Shown one piece after another: positions 31,685 through 43,888 of a stretch of 64,000 nucleotides of DNA. Source of the DNA: Zygnema cylindricum (taxonomy: Eukaryota > Streptophyta > Zygnematophyceae > Zygnematales > Zygnemataceae). The DNA lies in the NCBI GenBank assembly GCA_037447655.1, contig JBBHKE010001242.1, forward strand, positions 62,001-126,000. Reading direction: 5' to 3'. The position numbers and the translations under genes are program-made. The notes beneath the pieces are model-generated. The model ran no database searches and was not told the origin of the DNA. It saw only the letters and a list, made by a program, of their open reading frames with translations. Each line of letters begins with the position of its first letter. Position 1 is the stretch's first letter.

Positions 31685-32160
31685 ATGTCATCTCGAACCA
31701 ACGGTAAGAGAATACGCACTTGCCTCGTCACCAATGGTGGAGTTAGATGGGAACAAAACGTTCACCAGTTCGTACATCAAGACCCTAATGAAGTAAGCAA
31801 CCTAAAATATTAAGGCGACGGCACGAAAGTGATGACGTGCACGACGTGCAATCCATGGAGGTGATAGAGGAAGCGAGTCTATCACAAATCCCTGTTGGAA
31901 AAATGGAGAGATTTTCGGGATGGCGGCCCATACAGGATGGAGGCGCAGTCGTCAGATTCCACACGCAAAAAAACAAAGGGAATGAGGGGCTGCGATTGGA
32001 CATAGACAACATGAATTGTGATTCGTCCAAAACGATTATATTTCATGAGGTCTGTCCGCATTTGGCGTTGTCTGGCGACATATATCACCCACGCCAAATG
32101 TTGTATATTTATTCTATTTTTGTCAGTGTGTTTACTCTAGTTCATGTGCCATCGTGGTAA
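31685..32160 (+). CDS. Unrecognised two-part ORF near right end of pogo-like element
   Basis: A 44-codon ORF at 31685-31816 starts MSSRTNGKRIRTCLVTNGGV; a GT donor (GAAGTAAGC) lies near 31789. A second open stretch, 31837-32160, reads MHDVQSMEVIEEASLSQIPV and later LRLDIDNMNCDSSKTIIF. Joined by an intron they could form a small protein of roughly 140 residues. No family is recognised. A gene of the transposon or a captured host fragment are both possible. Confidence 0.3.
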
Positions 32161-32736
32161 AAACCCATATTACAGTTAAAAGTTACTCCTTTCAAGGGGC
32201 ATTTTGGTAAGTTTGGTTTTTTTAGAATTAATATTTACGCTAAAATAGACGCGATCCAATATTAGAATACAATTTTAATGAAATTGGTGCGAAGTTACCT
32301 ATTCTAACAGAATACGCGGAACGTAGAACAACAGTTACAAAGTTATTATACAAATAAACGCGCACACGTATTGTCGCCGTTGAACTATAAACTTATACCA
32401 TGTAAATTCAAGTAAATGTTCACATTGACGACGATGCTGTCGACGGACGAAAGTTATGCGAACGGATTTTTTTCGATGTGATTGAGTCTTTTTGTTTAGT
32501 GCGACTCCACGTGCGATCGCGAGTCTATTAAATCGGTATTTGTACCTTTATATTTAGAAAAGTACAATTTTGCACTGCCGGAAATTATCCGTATTCCACA
32601 CTATTTAAAACGAACCTATATTAGAATTTTTTACGCTAATTAAACCTCACCTAAATTAGAATAATGAAAAATTTAGGATCGTTTACTCTATTTGATATGA
32701 TAGAGTCGAAATTTCGAGCGACCGAATTAGAGTAAT

Positions 32737-32760
32737 TTACTCTAATTACGATTCGCGGTG
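32737..32760 (-). repeat. Right terminal inverted repeat of the pogo-like element
   Basis: Ends ...TTACGATTCGCGGTG, followed by TA at 32761-32762. It is complementary to 22651-22674. Confidence 0.85.
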
Positions 32761-33029
32761 TAGCTTTTGAACTGCTAACATTCTATGAACGGACGGTCAC
32801 GATCAAAGGATAGACGGTTGAACACTCATTAGTGCAGGTGGCGGCTTTATCTATATTTCATAGACAAGTTCGAGCACCCAAGATCTAACGGTCAAAAACG
32901 ATTGTTGAGGAGGAACTTTGAAAGCGAAGGTCGCCCAAGGGACAAAGTTACCATTTTGATGACGTCGCCCAAGGGACACGCCGTTCAGGTCGGCAGACAA
33001 ACATACACCACCTATTTAAAGGTTTTCAG

Positions 33030-33851
33030 TAGTGTTGTGTATCGGTAAGGATTTTCCGATAACCGATATGGGCCATTTTTCGGGGACCCGATAATCGATA
33101 TATTGGTACAATATATCGCTATCGGTCTTATCGCCGATAAGTAGCCGATAATATCGGCTACTTATCGGCGATAATGCCGATAACGATAACTATCGGCGAT
33201 AACTGTACGAACCGTACAGATAAATGTACGGCATGTACACTCATATGTACGACTTATTCCCCCGACAGTAGCCGGCATAATATATGTACGACTTTAGTAC
33301 GGATCCAGTTAAAGCGATGTACCTTCCACATCCGACGCCGTGGCTTTGTCCCTTTCTTTTTTGAGATCCACTAAAAACCTGCCACGTGTCAATCCATCGA
33401 CTTTTTTGGCCAAAGCCGCCAAAAAAGCCATTCTGAGATGTCGGCGCTCACGCTGACCGTCCGCTCTTATTTTATCATTGAATTTCGTCCGTTCGATTCT
33501 AGCCGCGCGCATAATGTTATTCTGCATCCGTTGTACTTTGAGTCCGCCGTCTTTTTACCGTTTCATGGTAATCAGTTTATCGGTACAATTCCGTACATTC
33601 CCGTCAAATTTATGTACAGTTAACCGCCCAAAAAGTACTACAAAGTGCAACGTATTTTTTCGTCAAATTCCGTACATTTCCCGTAAAATGCCGTACATTT
33701 CACGTAAATTTCCGTTCAGTTTACCGGACAGAAAGCATTCCTGACAGAAAGTACAGAAAGTACAAATATATCGGGACCGCTGACCGTTCGATAACGATAA
33801 CTATCGGTATCGGTGTTATCGCGATAAGTTTTTTACCGATACACAACACTA
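33030..33851. mobile_element. Non-autonomous hAT element (822 bp)
   Basis: A 19-bp perfect terminal inverted repeat TAGTGTTGTGTATCGGTAA (33030-33048) has its complement at 33833-33851. An 8-bp direct repeat GTTTTCAG flanks both sides (33022-33029 and 33852-33859). The 8-bp duplication and the TAGNG start are diagnostic of hAT transposons. No transposase is encoded. The left part is filled with palindromic CGATAATATCGGC/TATCGGCGATAA words, and the right part with CCGTACATT and GTAAA-rich repeats. Confidence 0.92.
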
Positions 33852-33929
33852 GTTTTCAGACAGACGACCAAAAGTCTATAATTTCTATAAAAATTCGTAC
33901 TATTCTATACCATTTTTCAATTTTTTTGG

Positions 33930-34165
33930 GAAACAACTTTACTACGACGCTAATCGTTATTAGTGTTAAAGTTTTTTTCGCCACTTAAAACATATTTTCT
34001 CCGTGCACACTTGTCCGATTGTCGATCTGACGGTTGATATTCGAAGCAAAGATACTCACCTTCGTATCGAAGGTCTTCGATGGACAAGCCGACAAGTGTG
34101 CACGGAAAAAATATATTTTAAGTTGCGAAAAAAGGTTAACAGTAATATAGATTAGCAGTGTATAG
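33930..34165. mobile_element. Foldback MITE-like inverted repeat
   Basis: Two arms of about 85 bp are inverted around a 50-bp centre. The left arm contains CGCCACTTAAAACATATTTT and CCGTGCACACTTGTC; the right arm contains GACAAGTGTGCACGG and ATATATTTTAAGTTGCG. Identity is roughly 85-90 percent by eye. No coding capacity. Exact ends and target duplication are not clear. Confidence 0.7.
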
Positions 34166-34199
34166 ATCTTTTGAATTCTCAAAGCTTATTGGTGTACAC

Positions 34200-36715
34200 C
34201 TTGACCGTCTGATTTTTTTTACTTAATTTGCGACGCAATTGCTCAAACCATCCAATGTGTAGCTATGGGCACGGCCCGCAAGCCAAAGTAAGGTTTCTTT
34301 TTGTCGTTTTTTTGAAAAAACTTAGCGTCGTACTTCCAAACCGTACGAAGAAATTGCAAAAATATTAAGAACAATTTTGCGTCATATTCGAACTTAGAAT
34401 GTACCAAAAGATGTCGTCTTATGTTTTCTCACAAATGAAAAAACAAATTTGCACGTGTCAAAGGTTTTCAAAGATTTTTGACGAGGAGAAGTACAATTAT
34501 TTTTTTCTGTCTGTTTACATCTTGTACGGACTTTTTTTTGGCAGTGGCCTGTAGGTTTCAATAAGAACTCACGGAAAAATTTGTGAAGGCGTGAATATAG
34601 GTCGCGCCTCTCTCACCTTCCTCACCTTACCTCTCCTTCACTCTAAACTTCAGTACTTCGCGGCAGTAGTGGAGGAAGGCACAATGCTGAGGGCGACCGC
34701 ACATGCTAGAACCAAGTAACGTTGGGAAGAATCCAACAAACGCACCAAAAAAAAATGTTTAATTTTTTGCAGGGGCCCTCGAGAATTCTTTGTCCAATCA
34801 TGACAACGAGACCGGACAGGAGAGGCAAATGTAGAAGCAACTTATTCAACCATGAACAACACAGATTGAAAGGTTGTATGTCCAACATATCACACAAATA
34901 TATGCGACGTACCAAAACGTTTCAAAAAATACGACGAGTCTTGCGACGTACCAAAAAGTTTCAAAAGATACGGTGCGTTAAGACATTTTTTAGATGTTCA
35001 CAGCCGTCATGGGCATTGTCAACGTATACATCGTCACAACCTTAAGTACCAATTTTATTGTTCCGCACCGGGACACTTGAAACCGTGTACAGAGAATCTT
35101 CGCTACAACACAATGGCTACTGTCCTGGAAGGAATTAGGGTACGGCCCCATGTAATTGTAATTTAACAGCTTACACTGGACGTGTACATTGGTACACTAT
35201 GGAAAAACAAAAAATATCCACGATGAATACGCGATGATAACCCTACACGTTGCATGAGCCTTCCGCCACCAAAATAATCCTCTCACACTCCGTTTGTCAT
35301 CTACTAATCCTTGAGGTGGAAAGGTTTTCATTTGAAGTTTCATTATAAAATATGGACGTACAAATAGGACATTACAGTACTCGTACGAATCATTAATTAC
35401 CTCCGTTGGTACAGATATTACGTCCAAACCGTTTGAAGTATCTTTGTAATTTTTTAGCATCTGAATGTTGACGTTATATCAACAAGGATGAGCCACGCAG
35501 GTGAGAGGCATGTTTACTAGCCCGACTTAATGGAGGATTCGGCAAGATACCACTGGCATTAAACGTACGTGAACTTTTACTGGGACCGTCTAATAAGAGT
35601 CCGGCCTTAGAAAGCATAAGGCTATCCCGTAGGTGCCCATGGGCTTCCCACCCTCAAAGATGTGCTGTCACTTGTAAGACTGTCAGCCTGTACCTTGCAA
35701 GACTTGGGGGCCTTTACCACCTAGCTCCTACTGTGACCGCACATGCAATCGTTAGCCTATGAGTGATATATCTCCAATTTTTTCTTATAAGAGCCAAACA
35801 ATGTCATGTATGTAATGGCCTGACCATACTGTTACATCCACCTTGATGAACTTGGGAGTGGTTCAATATTTGTTTTTTGCGCTATAGACATAGGACTTTG
35901 TTTGGCCGGTATTAAGGGATGCGACCAATTGCCTATCAAATCTTTGAACAATTGATTTCATTGATACCGTATAAGGCTTAACTTACCCTCTAAGTTTGCT
36001 ATCAACAGCAAATTTGTTAACATTCGAGCAATTACCTGCGTACTTTTCAAAAGCGTGAGCTACTGGCGACAATAGTTTTCAAGTAGTTCAGCAGGGCAAA
36101 TCTCGTTATTTCCAGTCCACACAGGTGGGTTTTAGATTGCATTGGGCTGGGCAAACCTAGGTATAGGCGAAGGGCAGTTCCTTACCTCCAGAAGATGGGA
36201 GGTACATGCAGAAACTTTCTGTTGATTTTATGATGATATAACCAAGTGTAAATAACCAAATATGAGCGTACAAATACATAAATGCCTTTAGGATGGCCGT
36301 ATATCGTGCATCCAAACTGTTGAAACAATTCCCATCTGTTCACATAGAGGTGGTGCTTCCATATGATCATGATAAAATGTGGGTTGTCAACTCTAAAAAT
36401 AGACTTCATTGGCCTGTGCTCCAACGTTCATTGATTTGTACAAGAAAACTGGATTCAACAAACATGCACACTAGAGTTGTCTCGAATAGACAAAACAATA
36501 CACCCTGGCATGCTGAATGAAGCAGAATGGAAACAATTGTCAAAGTTTCGGGATCAGTGGTAAGCTCCATACTTAGCTCAAAAAGAGAGGACAACAAGAC
36601 AGAACATCCCATGAATGAAAGAATGCTAACAAGAGAGTTAATGACACATCATAAACTTTGTAAAAGCAATACAAATACATATGTAAGGCAACTTGGCCAA
36701 TCACTCCGGCCTTCT
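34200..36715. other. Intergenic, no gene recognised
   Basis: Short ORFs only, none with recognisable motifs. A two-copy motif GCGACGTACCAAAA-GTTTC with following CAAAA-ATACG stands at 34903-34970. Otherwise it is unique-looking sequence between the transposon cluster and the RFI2-like gene. Confidence 0.4.
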
Positions 36716-37089
36716 GGTGGTTCATTGCGGCTTTGTGGTTGAACTCCATATTTACCTTGCATAGTACTTCCACACAAAAGTTTGGCCTACTTGTTAAGCC
36801 TGACGGACAAAGAATCATTGCATTGTCGTCTAATTTTTGTATCAAGGAAATTGTCCAAGCATGACATGATCCTGAGGAGGACACACAAAACATTCCTTTC
36901 TTGGTGGTTCATTGCGGCTTTGTGGTTGAACTCCATATTTACCTTGCATAGTACTTCCACACAAAAGTTTGGCCTACTTGTTAAGCCTGACGGACAAAGA
37001 ATCATTGCATTGTCGTCTAATTTTTGTATCAAGGAAATTGTCCAAGCATGACATGATCCTGAGGAGGACACACAAAACATTCCTTTCTT
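36716..37089. repeat. 187-bp perfect tandem duplication
   Basis: The unit from GGTGGTTCATTGCGGCTTTG to CACAAAACATTCCTTTCTT occupies 36716-36902 and 36903-37089 with no difference seen. Short minus- and plus-strand ORFs run through it but are not recognisable. Confidence 0.92.
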
Positions 37090-37666
37090 GCTCCATCCCT
37101 TCAGTATCTTCAAGATGTACATATGATAAACAAGAAATCCAATTTGTACAGAGTCCCCAAATGAAGGACGACAAACCCACATGCTAGGTAACACGTGGCC
37201 AGCTCTCAGTTACAGGCCAATGCAAGAAGACACGCAACGCTTGCTGGTACCTCATCCCCATCAGAGGCCCGGCGCAAAAAAAAAACGTTGTCCCTCGCCT
37301 TCCATCTGCAGGCAGCAGCCCAGCAGTTCTACAAGGCAGCTTCTTCACTCAAATCGACCAGAAACTAGCGAGCTATTAAAAAACGATGCAGGGACAACCT
37401 CGCGGCCAGCTTGCCAACACACTGGATCTCTCGCCACAGTCTTTAAACCAAAAACTTCCATTGCTCAGTGCAAACCAGGTTATACAGGTGCTGTGCAATA
37501 AAAACCTGCACAAAAAAATTCCATAGAGGAACTGATTTCATTTTAGAAACCCATTCGAGAATACACCAATTTCAGCAAAAGCTAACTAGCCTTTGAATCC
37601 ATTAAAAAAAACAATGCGACCATAATCCTTTTATGAGCGTGTGCCAGAGGTCCCTAGGCCATACCA

Positions 37667-40600
37667 TCACAAGGCTGCTCCCATGGTGAAAGGATCATGC
37701 TGATGCCTCGTCAGAGCATGGTGACGGAGAGACGAGAAGTCCCTGAAACTCGTCCTCCTTGGAGAGGACCCGAGCGACTCCCTCCATGGAAGCACTTCAG
37801 CGCAAAGCAAACAGCGAAACTGCAGCCAGAACTGCAAAACAAACCTTAGTACAGGCCACGCAGCGATGTACTAGAAAGAGAATGTTCCTTATCTAAATAT
37901 TGTTTCACCCACTAGTTGCTCCCAACCATATGCATGAAAAATGATAACAGTCAGCGTAACAAACTACTTGTTTACATAATGTTTTACAATTCCAAACTCA
38001 GTAAGTTAAAGTTCCAGGGTAACAAACATGGTCAAGTTTTCCACTTCCTTCGCATATAGTGTGCTAAGGGTTTACAGGTCTTGTTTGGGTTTTTCAAGCT
38101 AAACTGAGATGCATTGACGTTTTGCCCTCAGAACAATTTCTTTCCTCTGCAATTCCTACCAAACATGCTCCACCATGCAAATAGAAACAAGAAAATGTAC
38201 AGCTTAAAAACTCCTTCAGATTGTTTTGATGTCTGTATAACAAACTAAAATGAAGTACCGTGAAATCACCACAAACAGAAGATTCATTTCCTATTGAGCT
38301 TTTACTCCCTGTATTTTTGTTCCGTTTCAACTCAGCTCTCCTTACTTCTTAGGGTGATGTAGTATTTGAGGAGCAAACATTAGTTGATATGCATAGAGTA
38401 GAGGTGTATACTGCTTAACGTTTGCATAAAATTTACCCCAGCTTGAGAAGGTCCTTCAAATTACAATTGACGCAAAATGTAACAAAGGGAGATTTACAGA
38501 CTTGACTTCCCGTTATTTAGCGTTTAGCATTTCATTCTCATCAAAGGGGGGTCAATGGCCGAAAAAGGTGTGGAATTGGCATTATCACCTAAACAACATT
38601 GGATCAAGCTAAACAAGGCGAAACCAATTCCTTCAAAAGCAAAAAGTAGCTGTAACACCACGGTTACAGCTGTTGACGAGGTGTATGCGTAGCCCAGAAC
38701 CTCATTAAAAGCATGGGGCACACTAATCTGCGCAGTAAGGATGGTTTGAGTACCCAATGGAAAGCAGGAGGTCAAGGATCAAACAACACAGAAAATTGCT
38801 TGCTCTCAGAAATGACCTGCAGATAGAAAGTAGACACCAATCACCTCATAGCTCACTACTTGAATGTGGCCCATCAGCATGTTCCTACTTTGGTTGAATG
38901 CTCCAACAGAAAAAATACCAAAACCTATTTAGCCTAAGGTTAACAACAATAACATCGCTTTCCTTGTGCCTAAGTAAGTCTTCCTCTATACAATGCCCAA
39001 TCACCTCAATCGCTCCCCCTTCTTGACAAAAAATCCATGTGCTCCAACAGTGAACATATGAATATTTTTACCTTTGAAAGACTTTATTTTGAGGTACAGT
39101 CAGAAAAAGGTGACCCACGTACAACGATTCGCTACCACTGCAGGAAGTACACTATGGTAAATTTCACATAACAGTACGGAATAACAATTGTAATGCCAAT
39201 CTGAACTAGGAACGGCATCCAATACCTACGTGGAGAATCCGGATATCAATAAACTACTTGCCGAACATAACCAAGCTAATATAAATAAAAGTATAGATTT
39301 TGGATCGTTGGGGAGGACAAGACTCCTGATATTAAGCCTTGACAAAACATATTTTTAACGTTTAGTGCAACTGAGGGTTGAAGCACCCATTTTCTGCTCT
39401 CAATCATAAATGCCCACTAGCAGAATTCAGTCGCGAGTCACTTTCATAACCATGGACACCTCAGACGCTGAAATCCATCTCTTCATAAAAAACTCATATA
39501 AATGCCCAGATAATTCATAGCTTTCCATATTGGGTGCAGGTAGCCAATAAGAACCTGACATCTAATTGAAGGTCAAGATTTTACCCCTCGTGAATATAAC
39601 CAGCAACAAGGAGATTGTTCACTGACCTCCGATCCAGGAGGCCCATCCCTATCGTATGATCGAAACGCAGGAGGAGAGGGATTAAACACTTGACGCCGCC
39701 ATCCTGCAGAATGCATGTCACTTGACGAACTGCCGCCATGCATGACATCATAAGTAGATCCGAGCGATGGTCCTGGTAGGCCATCCGCCTGCCCTGAGGT
39801 GAGAGGTGAGAGTCCAGACATGGGTCCCATACTACTCGAAGTGTATGAATCCCTTGGAGACCTGGACCTCTCTACTTCCCAGGCATCTGGCTGGGGAACT
39901 TCTGCTCTCGCCGTTAACCCGAGAGCTTCCGCGCGCCATCTCCAATCCCTGACGGGCATTCCGACGCCAACACCCCCTTCATGTCCTGATAGCCTACTGC
40001 TTCCACTCAGTTGTCTGCTAGGCTGCTCGGGAGACAACCCCCTTCGTCCATGGAAAGCACTGCCTCCATAATTAGGGCGCAAATTCCGGCTAGGAGGCCC
40101 TCGGAAATTATTTTGAGCTGACTGCTGCAAATTCCTTAGGAGTGGAGACCGGCTTTGTCTCAAGCGATAAGATGAATCGTCAATCCAGTTCGTCGGACCA
40201 GATTGTGCTGCTCCAGGTAAGTACACCCCGGGCAGCTGATGGCCCTCCATTTCCATGGAGCCATGACGCCTGCTGGAGAGGCCCAGAAAGCACATGATTA
40301 GATGCAAAACAAAAACAAGATTGCAAACGGATGTGAGTGATGGGTCCACAACAGATACACTAGAAGACAACTAATGGAAGCAAAACCAGTGAAGTTTGAA
40401 AAAAAAAAAAAGTCAGCATGACTCCCAGGAACTTTCCTGCAAACTTGATGTTGAGAAAGACCAGACAAGGTTAAATAAAGCAAGGCAGTGAGGATGAACA
40501 AAACACTAGTTTGTCAATGGTAGATGTTATTTATCTGGTTAACCTGGTGTGAACAAACTACTTCTGTGGCATTCATGCAATTTACTGAAGGATCAAAGTC

Positions 40601-43600
40601 CTATTCCACTTTGCTACAATTGCACGTTAACTTGAAAAGCTAACATCCATTAACTTATAAACACAGCCCCCACACCGCAAGCAGGAAGGAGAGCGGGAAA
40701 GAAGAACAAGAGCGAAAGGGTGAGGAGAACGAAGGGCAGAGGGACGGAGGGTGCAAGCTAATGTATACATGCAGACAGCACATCGATAACATGATACCGC
40801 ATCAAAACAGAAAATGCTAAACATGATCGTAGATACGAGTGTGTTTTAAATGGCTTGGCAGGAAGAGAGGTGATCAGATAATTGTGGACTTCTAAAACAA
40901 TTTGTCTTCAAAATACCTTTGATCGTCCAGGAAAAATTGTCATAAAATGTGCGCGGACTTTTTTTTACCTATAAAAATTCCATATCTGCGGCTCATTGAT
41001 GTGGTAAATAACCAAAAAACATTGTCCACTTCTTATTTAGACGCAACTCCTGTTTTCAGTGCATTTACATAGAATACCTTACAGCTTTCAGCTATTAAAC
41101 AGAAAAAAAACTTCCACCTAAGTTTATAATCTGTCAAATAATATTGGTATAGTCCGATCCTGGCTTGTTCTCAACTGCACATATAAAAGCAGCTATGTAG
41201 TTGCTAAGCTCCAACCCAGAGCACAACATTCACAAACTTAGACATTCAAAGGAAGACATCCGAATAAAACTGATCAGCCTATTTGCATAACATGTCATAG
41301 CTTCCAAATACAAACAAAAAGTGCAGTTTGCAGATGTACCACAATCTCTTTACAATCTGTTGGCTATTACCAACCATGTCCCAACCAGTATCTAAGACTA
41401 ACATATCGTTAGAAGTCTTTGGAACAAAGAACAAAACGTCCACACTGTCTTTTTCAATTGGATAAATGGTTCCTAGAGCCCGCAAAGTGTAATTAGTATA
41501 CCTTGAAGAATGATTCATATACAGCATGGACAAATTTACGGAGCAAGTGAGAAAAGGAGAAAAAAATGACTCAGTAGCAAACCTAGCCTGCAAGGACATT
41601 TCCAAAATGGCTGCTGCAAGGCGGAAAAGTGGAAAGGAAGGCAGCGCAGCTACTTAGAAGCATACAAGAGGAGACCGAGCAACATGCACTTTTGTTTAAG
41701 ACTATCCAAGTTCATATAAGAACTATGCAACCACAAAGTAGCAAAACAGATTAAACCCTGGAAAAACTATAACCCACTCTGTAGGTAAGTAACATTAACC
41801 AAGACTCAAAAGGTTGTATGCAGAAAGGAATTGGGCATATATCTGACTCACCCAATGCGCATCTGGCCACTTAAAGCTACATCTGGAGGAGCAGGCGCTC
41901 TCACTCTCTCAACATCTGCTGGACCCCATCTCCGAGCTTCAAGCATCGGCCAAAAAGGCTGGCCTGCAATAAAATTAAAAACGAATGTCAAAATCTGACT
42001 GAAATACACCATCACAGTACCAATAATCACTGAATTATTTATTCAGTCAGCAAGAGACTAGTCTGCGCCATCTTATATTGTATGTCATTGAACAAATTAG
42101 CACATTTAGGAAAAAATATTTGAAGATTTGGACTTCATAGCTGAATATCAGTACAGTTAATTTGTGAGCTGACATCACGAATCTATTCAACTAATTACCG
42201 AGGTCAGTCGACACTGATGTTGGAGCATTCTGGCTGCTCTATGTGTGGACTATGTCGTCTGACCTGAGCACTTGCTTCCAATGTCGAATATGACCTTAGT
42301 CGGCCGCTCCTAGCACCTGAGGCTACATTTGAAAGGATAGCATTCCAGACACAACCTCTCACAGGCTTGTTCTGAACCAAGCAGCCTGTCTGATAAACCT
42401 GATGAAAAAATGAGTTGCTTGAGAGATTTGGATGTCAGCACTTACCTTCAGCCATGCTTCCTATGTGATGTCTTTCAAGTCTTCTCCTACAACACATGAA
42501 CATGTAAAACAAGGGAAACAGAACACAGCAACTGCAGAAAATTAGCAAACAAAAAACCACCAGGAGTGATGCCTCCTGAAAGAGAACAACTAGAGAAAAC
42601 AACAAACCTGAGAAGGGACAGCAACAGCCAAACTAAAGGACAAAAATGGGATAACTAGCTCACTCAAATGAAACGGCGGCCATTTGAGGATGGGGGCAAT
42701 GGCCCAGATGCGGACAAGCTCCCCAGTGGTTATTGTAGGGCTGTGCTCAAAACAGAAGTCCCAGCCCGCAAGTTCAATGTGTTAGGCTTAAAAAAAGCCC
42801 AAAAACCAACAAATAGTGAAGATATTGATAACCTTATTCGATGCACCATGAACGACTGCAGCATATGATTTGAAGAATTCAAAAAGGAAAAAAAAAAAAC
42901 AGGGGGAAACAGCACCTCAAGCTCCGGGCGCCCTGTAAAAGGAGATACCCCAAGCAAAGGTCCGCCTGAAAATGGCTGCAAGTAGAAAAAATACGATCCA
43001 AAATTAGTGCTCCGGCTTGGCAACATTTGTAATAGTTGAAATGGGAAATTGAGAAAAACACGCAATACGTATGGATGAACCTTGACAGCCGTCATAGATA
43101 CAAATGCTACCACAGAATCACAGATATCTAATGAATTGAATTGCGTTTTTTTAACACAAACAATTACAAAGAGGACGACGACTCAATGAGTCGAGTAAAC
43201 TTGCTGACTTACTTTTTTAGACAGCACATTCTTGTACTATGACTTCTATTACTTAGGTGAATGACTGTCGTATAAATGTAGCAGCAGTCATTTACAAGCA
43301 AAATCTGGCAACATGTGGCACGTGAGTCCGAGTCTCTGCATTGGACTTCAGGCAAGGCAGACAGTTGGCCACGCCCAGCTATTGGCACCTACCGTGTCCT
43401 CTACAGCGGATAGCACAGCAGAGAGGTCAACAGAAAAGTCAAAGTCGTCATCAATGACATAATCCTCAAACGCAAAGTCTTCCGGCACACGAAGGGCTGA
43501 CGCATAGAGCCACTGTCCATCCTCCACGTGGCGGCAGTTGGGGCACTGCATGGCTCCCTTTACATTGAAAGCAGACCCGATACAATCTGCTCCCTATCCC

Positions 43601-43888
43601 TGAACAGTCAGCAAACAGTTTAACTACATCATCTTCCTCTCTTTACTGTTCCTCTCCTCCCTTCTCCTTTTATCCATACGCACCAAGATGAAACTGGTGT
43701 GCACACCGCAGTCGGGCAGTTGCACGGTCTCCATCAACCACAACGGCGTCCAGACACACTGAACAAGTGGCTGGTACTTTCTCCCTCTCCGTCGACTTTT
43801 CCTTTTCTTTTTCCTTAACTTTTGACTCTTCCTTTTCCTTCTCCTTTTCCTTCTTCTTGTCCTTCTCTTTGGCCTCAGAGACCTCCAT
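37667..43888 (-). CDS. RFI2: RING-type E3 ubiquitin ligase, RFI2-like
   Basis: The only convincing host gene. Proposed coding exons (minus): 43684-43888, 43393-43586, 42916-42975, 42446-42486, 41852-41963, 39627-40269 and a tentative last exon 37667-37831. Exon 1 starts MEVSEAKEKDKKK, a Lys/Glu-rich leader, then the RING begins (C42, C45, C62, H64, H67). Exon 2 completes it with CIGSAFNVKGAMQCPNC (C70, C83, C86), giving a C3H2C3 RING, and continues CRHVEDGQWLYAS, the signature of RFI2-like proteins. RFI2 in Arabidopsis acts in red/far-red light signalling and flowering time. Introns have GT/AG borders and phases fit at 1-2, 2-3, 4-5, 5-6 and 6-7. The 3-4 junction is two bases out of phase, so a small exon is probably missed. 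The long exon 6 is Ser/Gly/Arg/Pro-rich and looks disordered. The 3' end is least certain. Confidence 0.75.

Larger units (their letters stand above)
22651..32760 (+). mobile_element. Giant pogo/Tigger-like DNA transposon (candidate)
   Basis: A perfect inverted repeat bounds this 10.1-kb stretch: CACCGCGAATCGTAATTAG... from 22651 and its complement ending at 32760. TA dinucleotides stand directly outside on both sides, as expected for Tc1/mariner/pogo target duplication. The repeat is 24 bp from CACCG, or 27 bp counting the flanking CTA/TAG. Both ends also hold repeated ATTAGAGTAA/TTACTCTAAT words. Inside is a plus-strand DDE_1 transposase pseudogene (27892-29402), an acidic protein gene (25749-27246), two unknown ORFs, three CGACGA hairpin arrays and an inserted solo LTR. 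Known pogo-like elements are usually a few kb, so this would be unusually large. It is an inference from ends plus content. Confidence 0.65.

Noticed and set aside
22646-32765. CACTA (En/Spm) transposon, because the left end reads CACTACACC and hairpin repeats look CACTA-like
   Set aside because: The right end reads GGTGTAGCT and not GGTGTAGTG, no 3-bp duplication is seen, no TNPD-type transposase is present, and TA-flanked ends fit the DDE_1 enzyme inside better.
36782-37194. Minus-strand ORFs with repeated peptide
   Set aside because: The repetition only reflects the 187-bp duplication; no family motif.
38524-38775. 83-codon minus-strand ORF as an exon of the RFI2-like gene
   Set aside because: It lies in the large last intron, has no fitting splice phases that I can show, and has no RFI2-like sequence.
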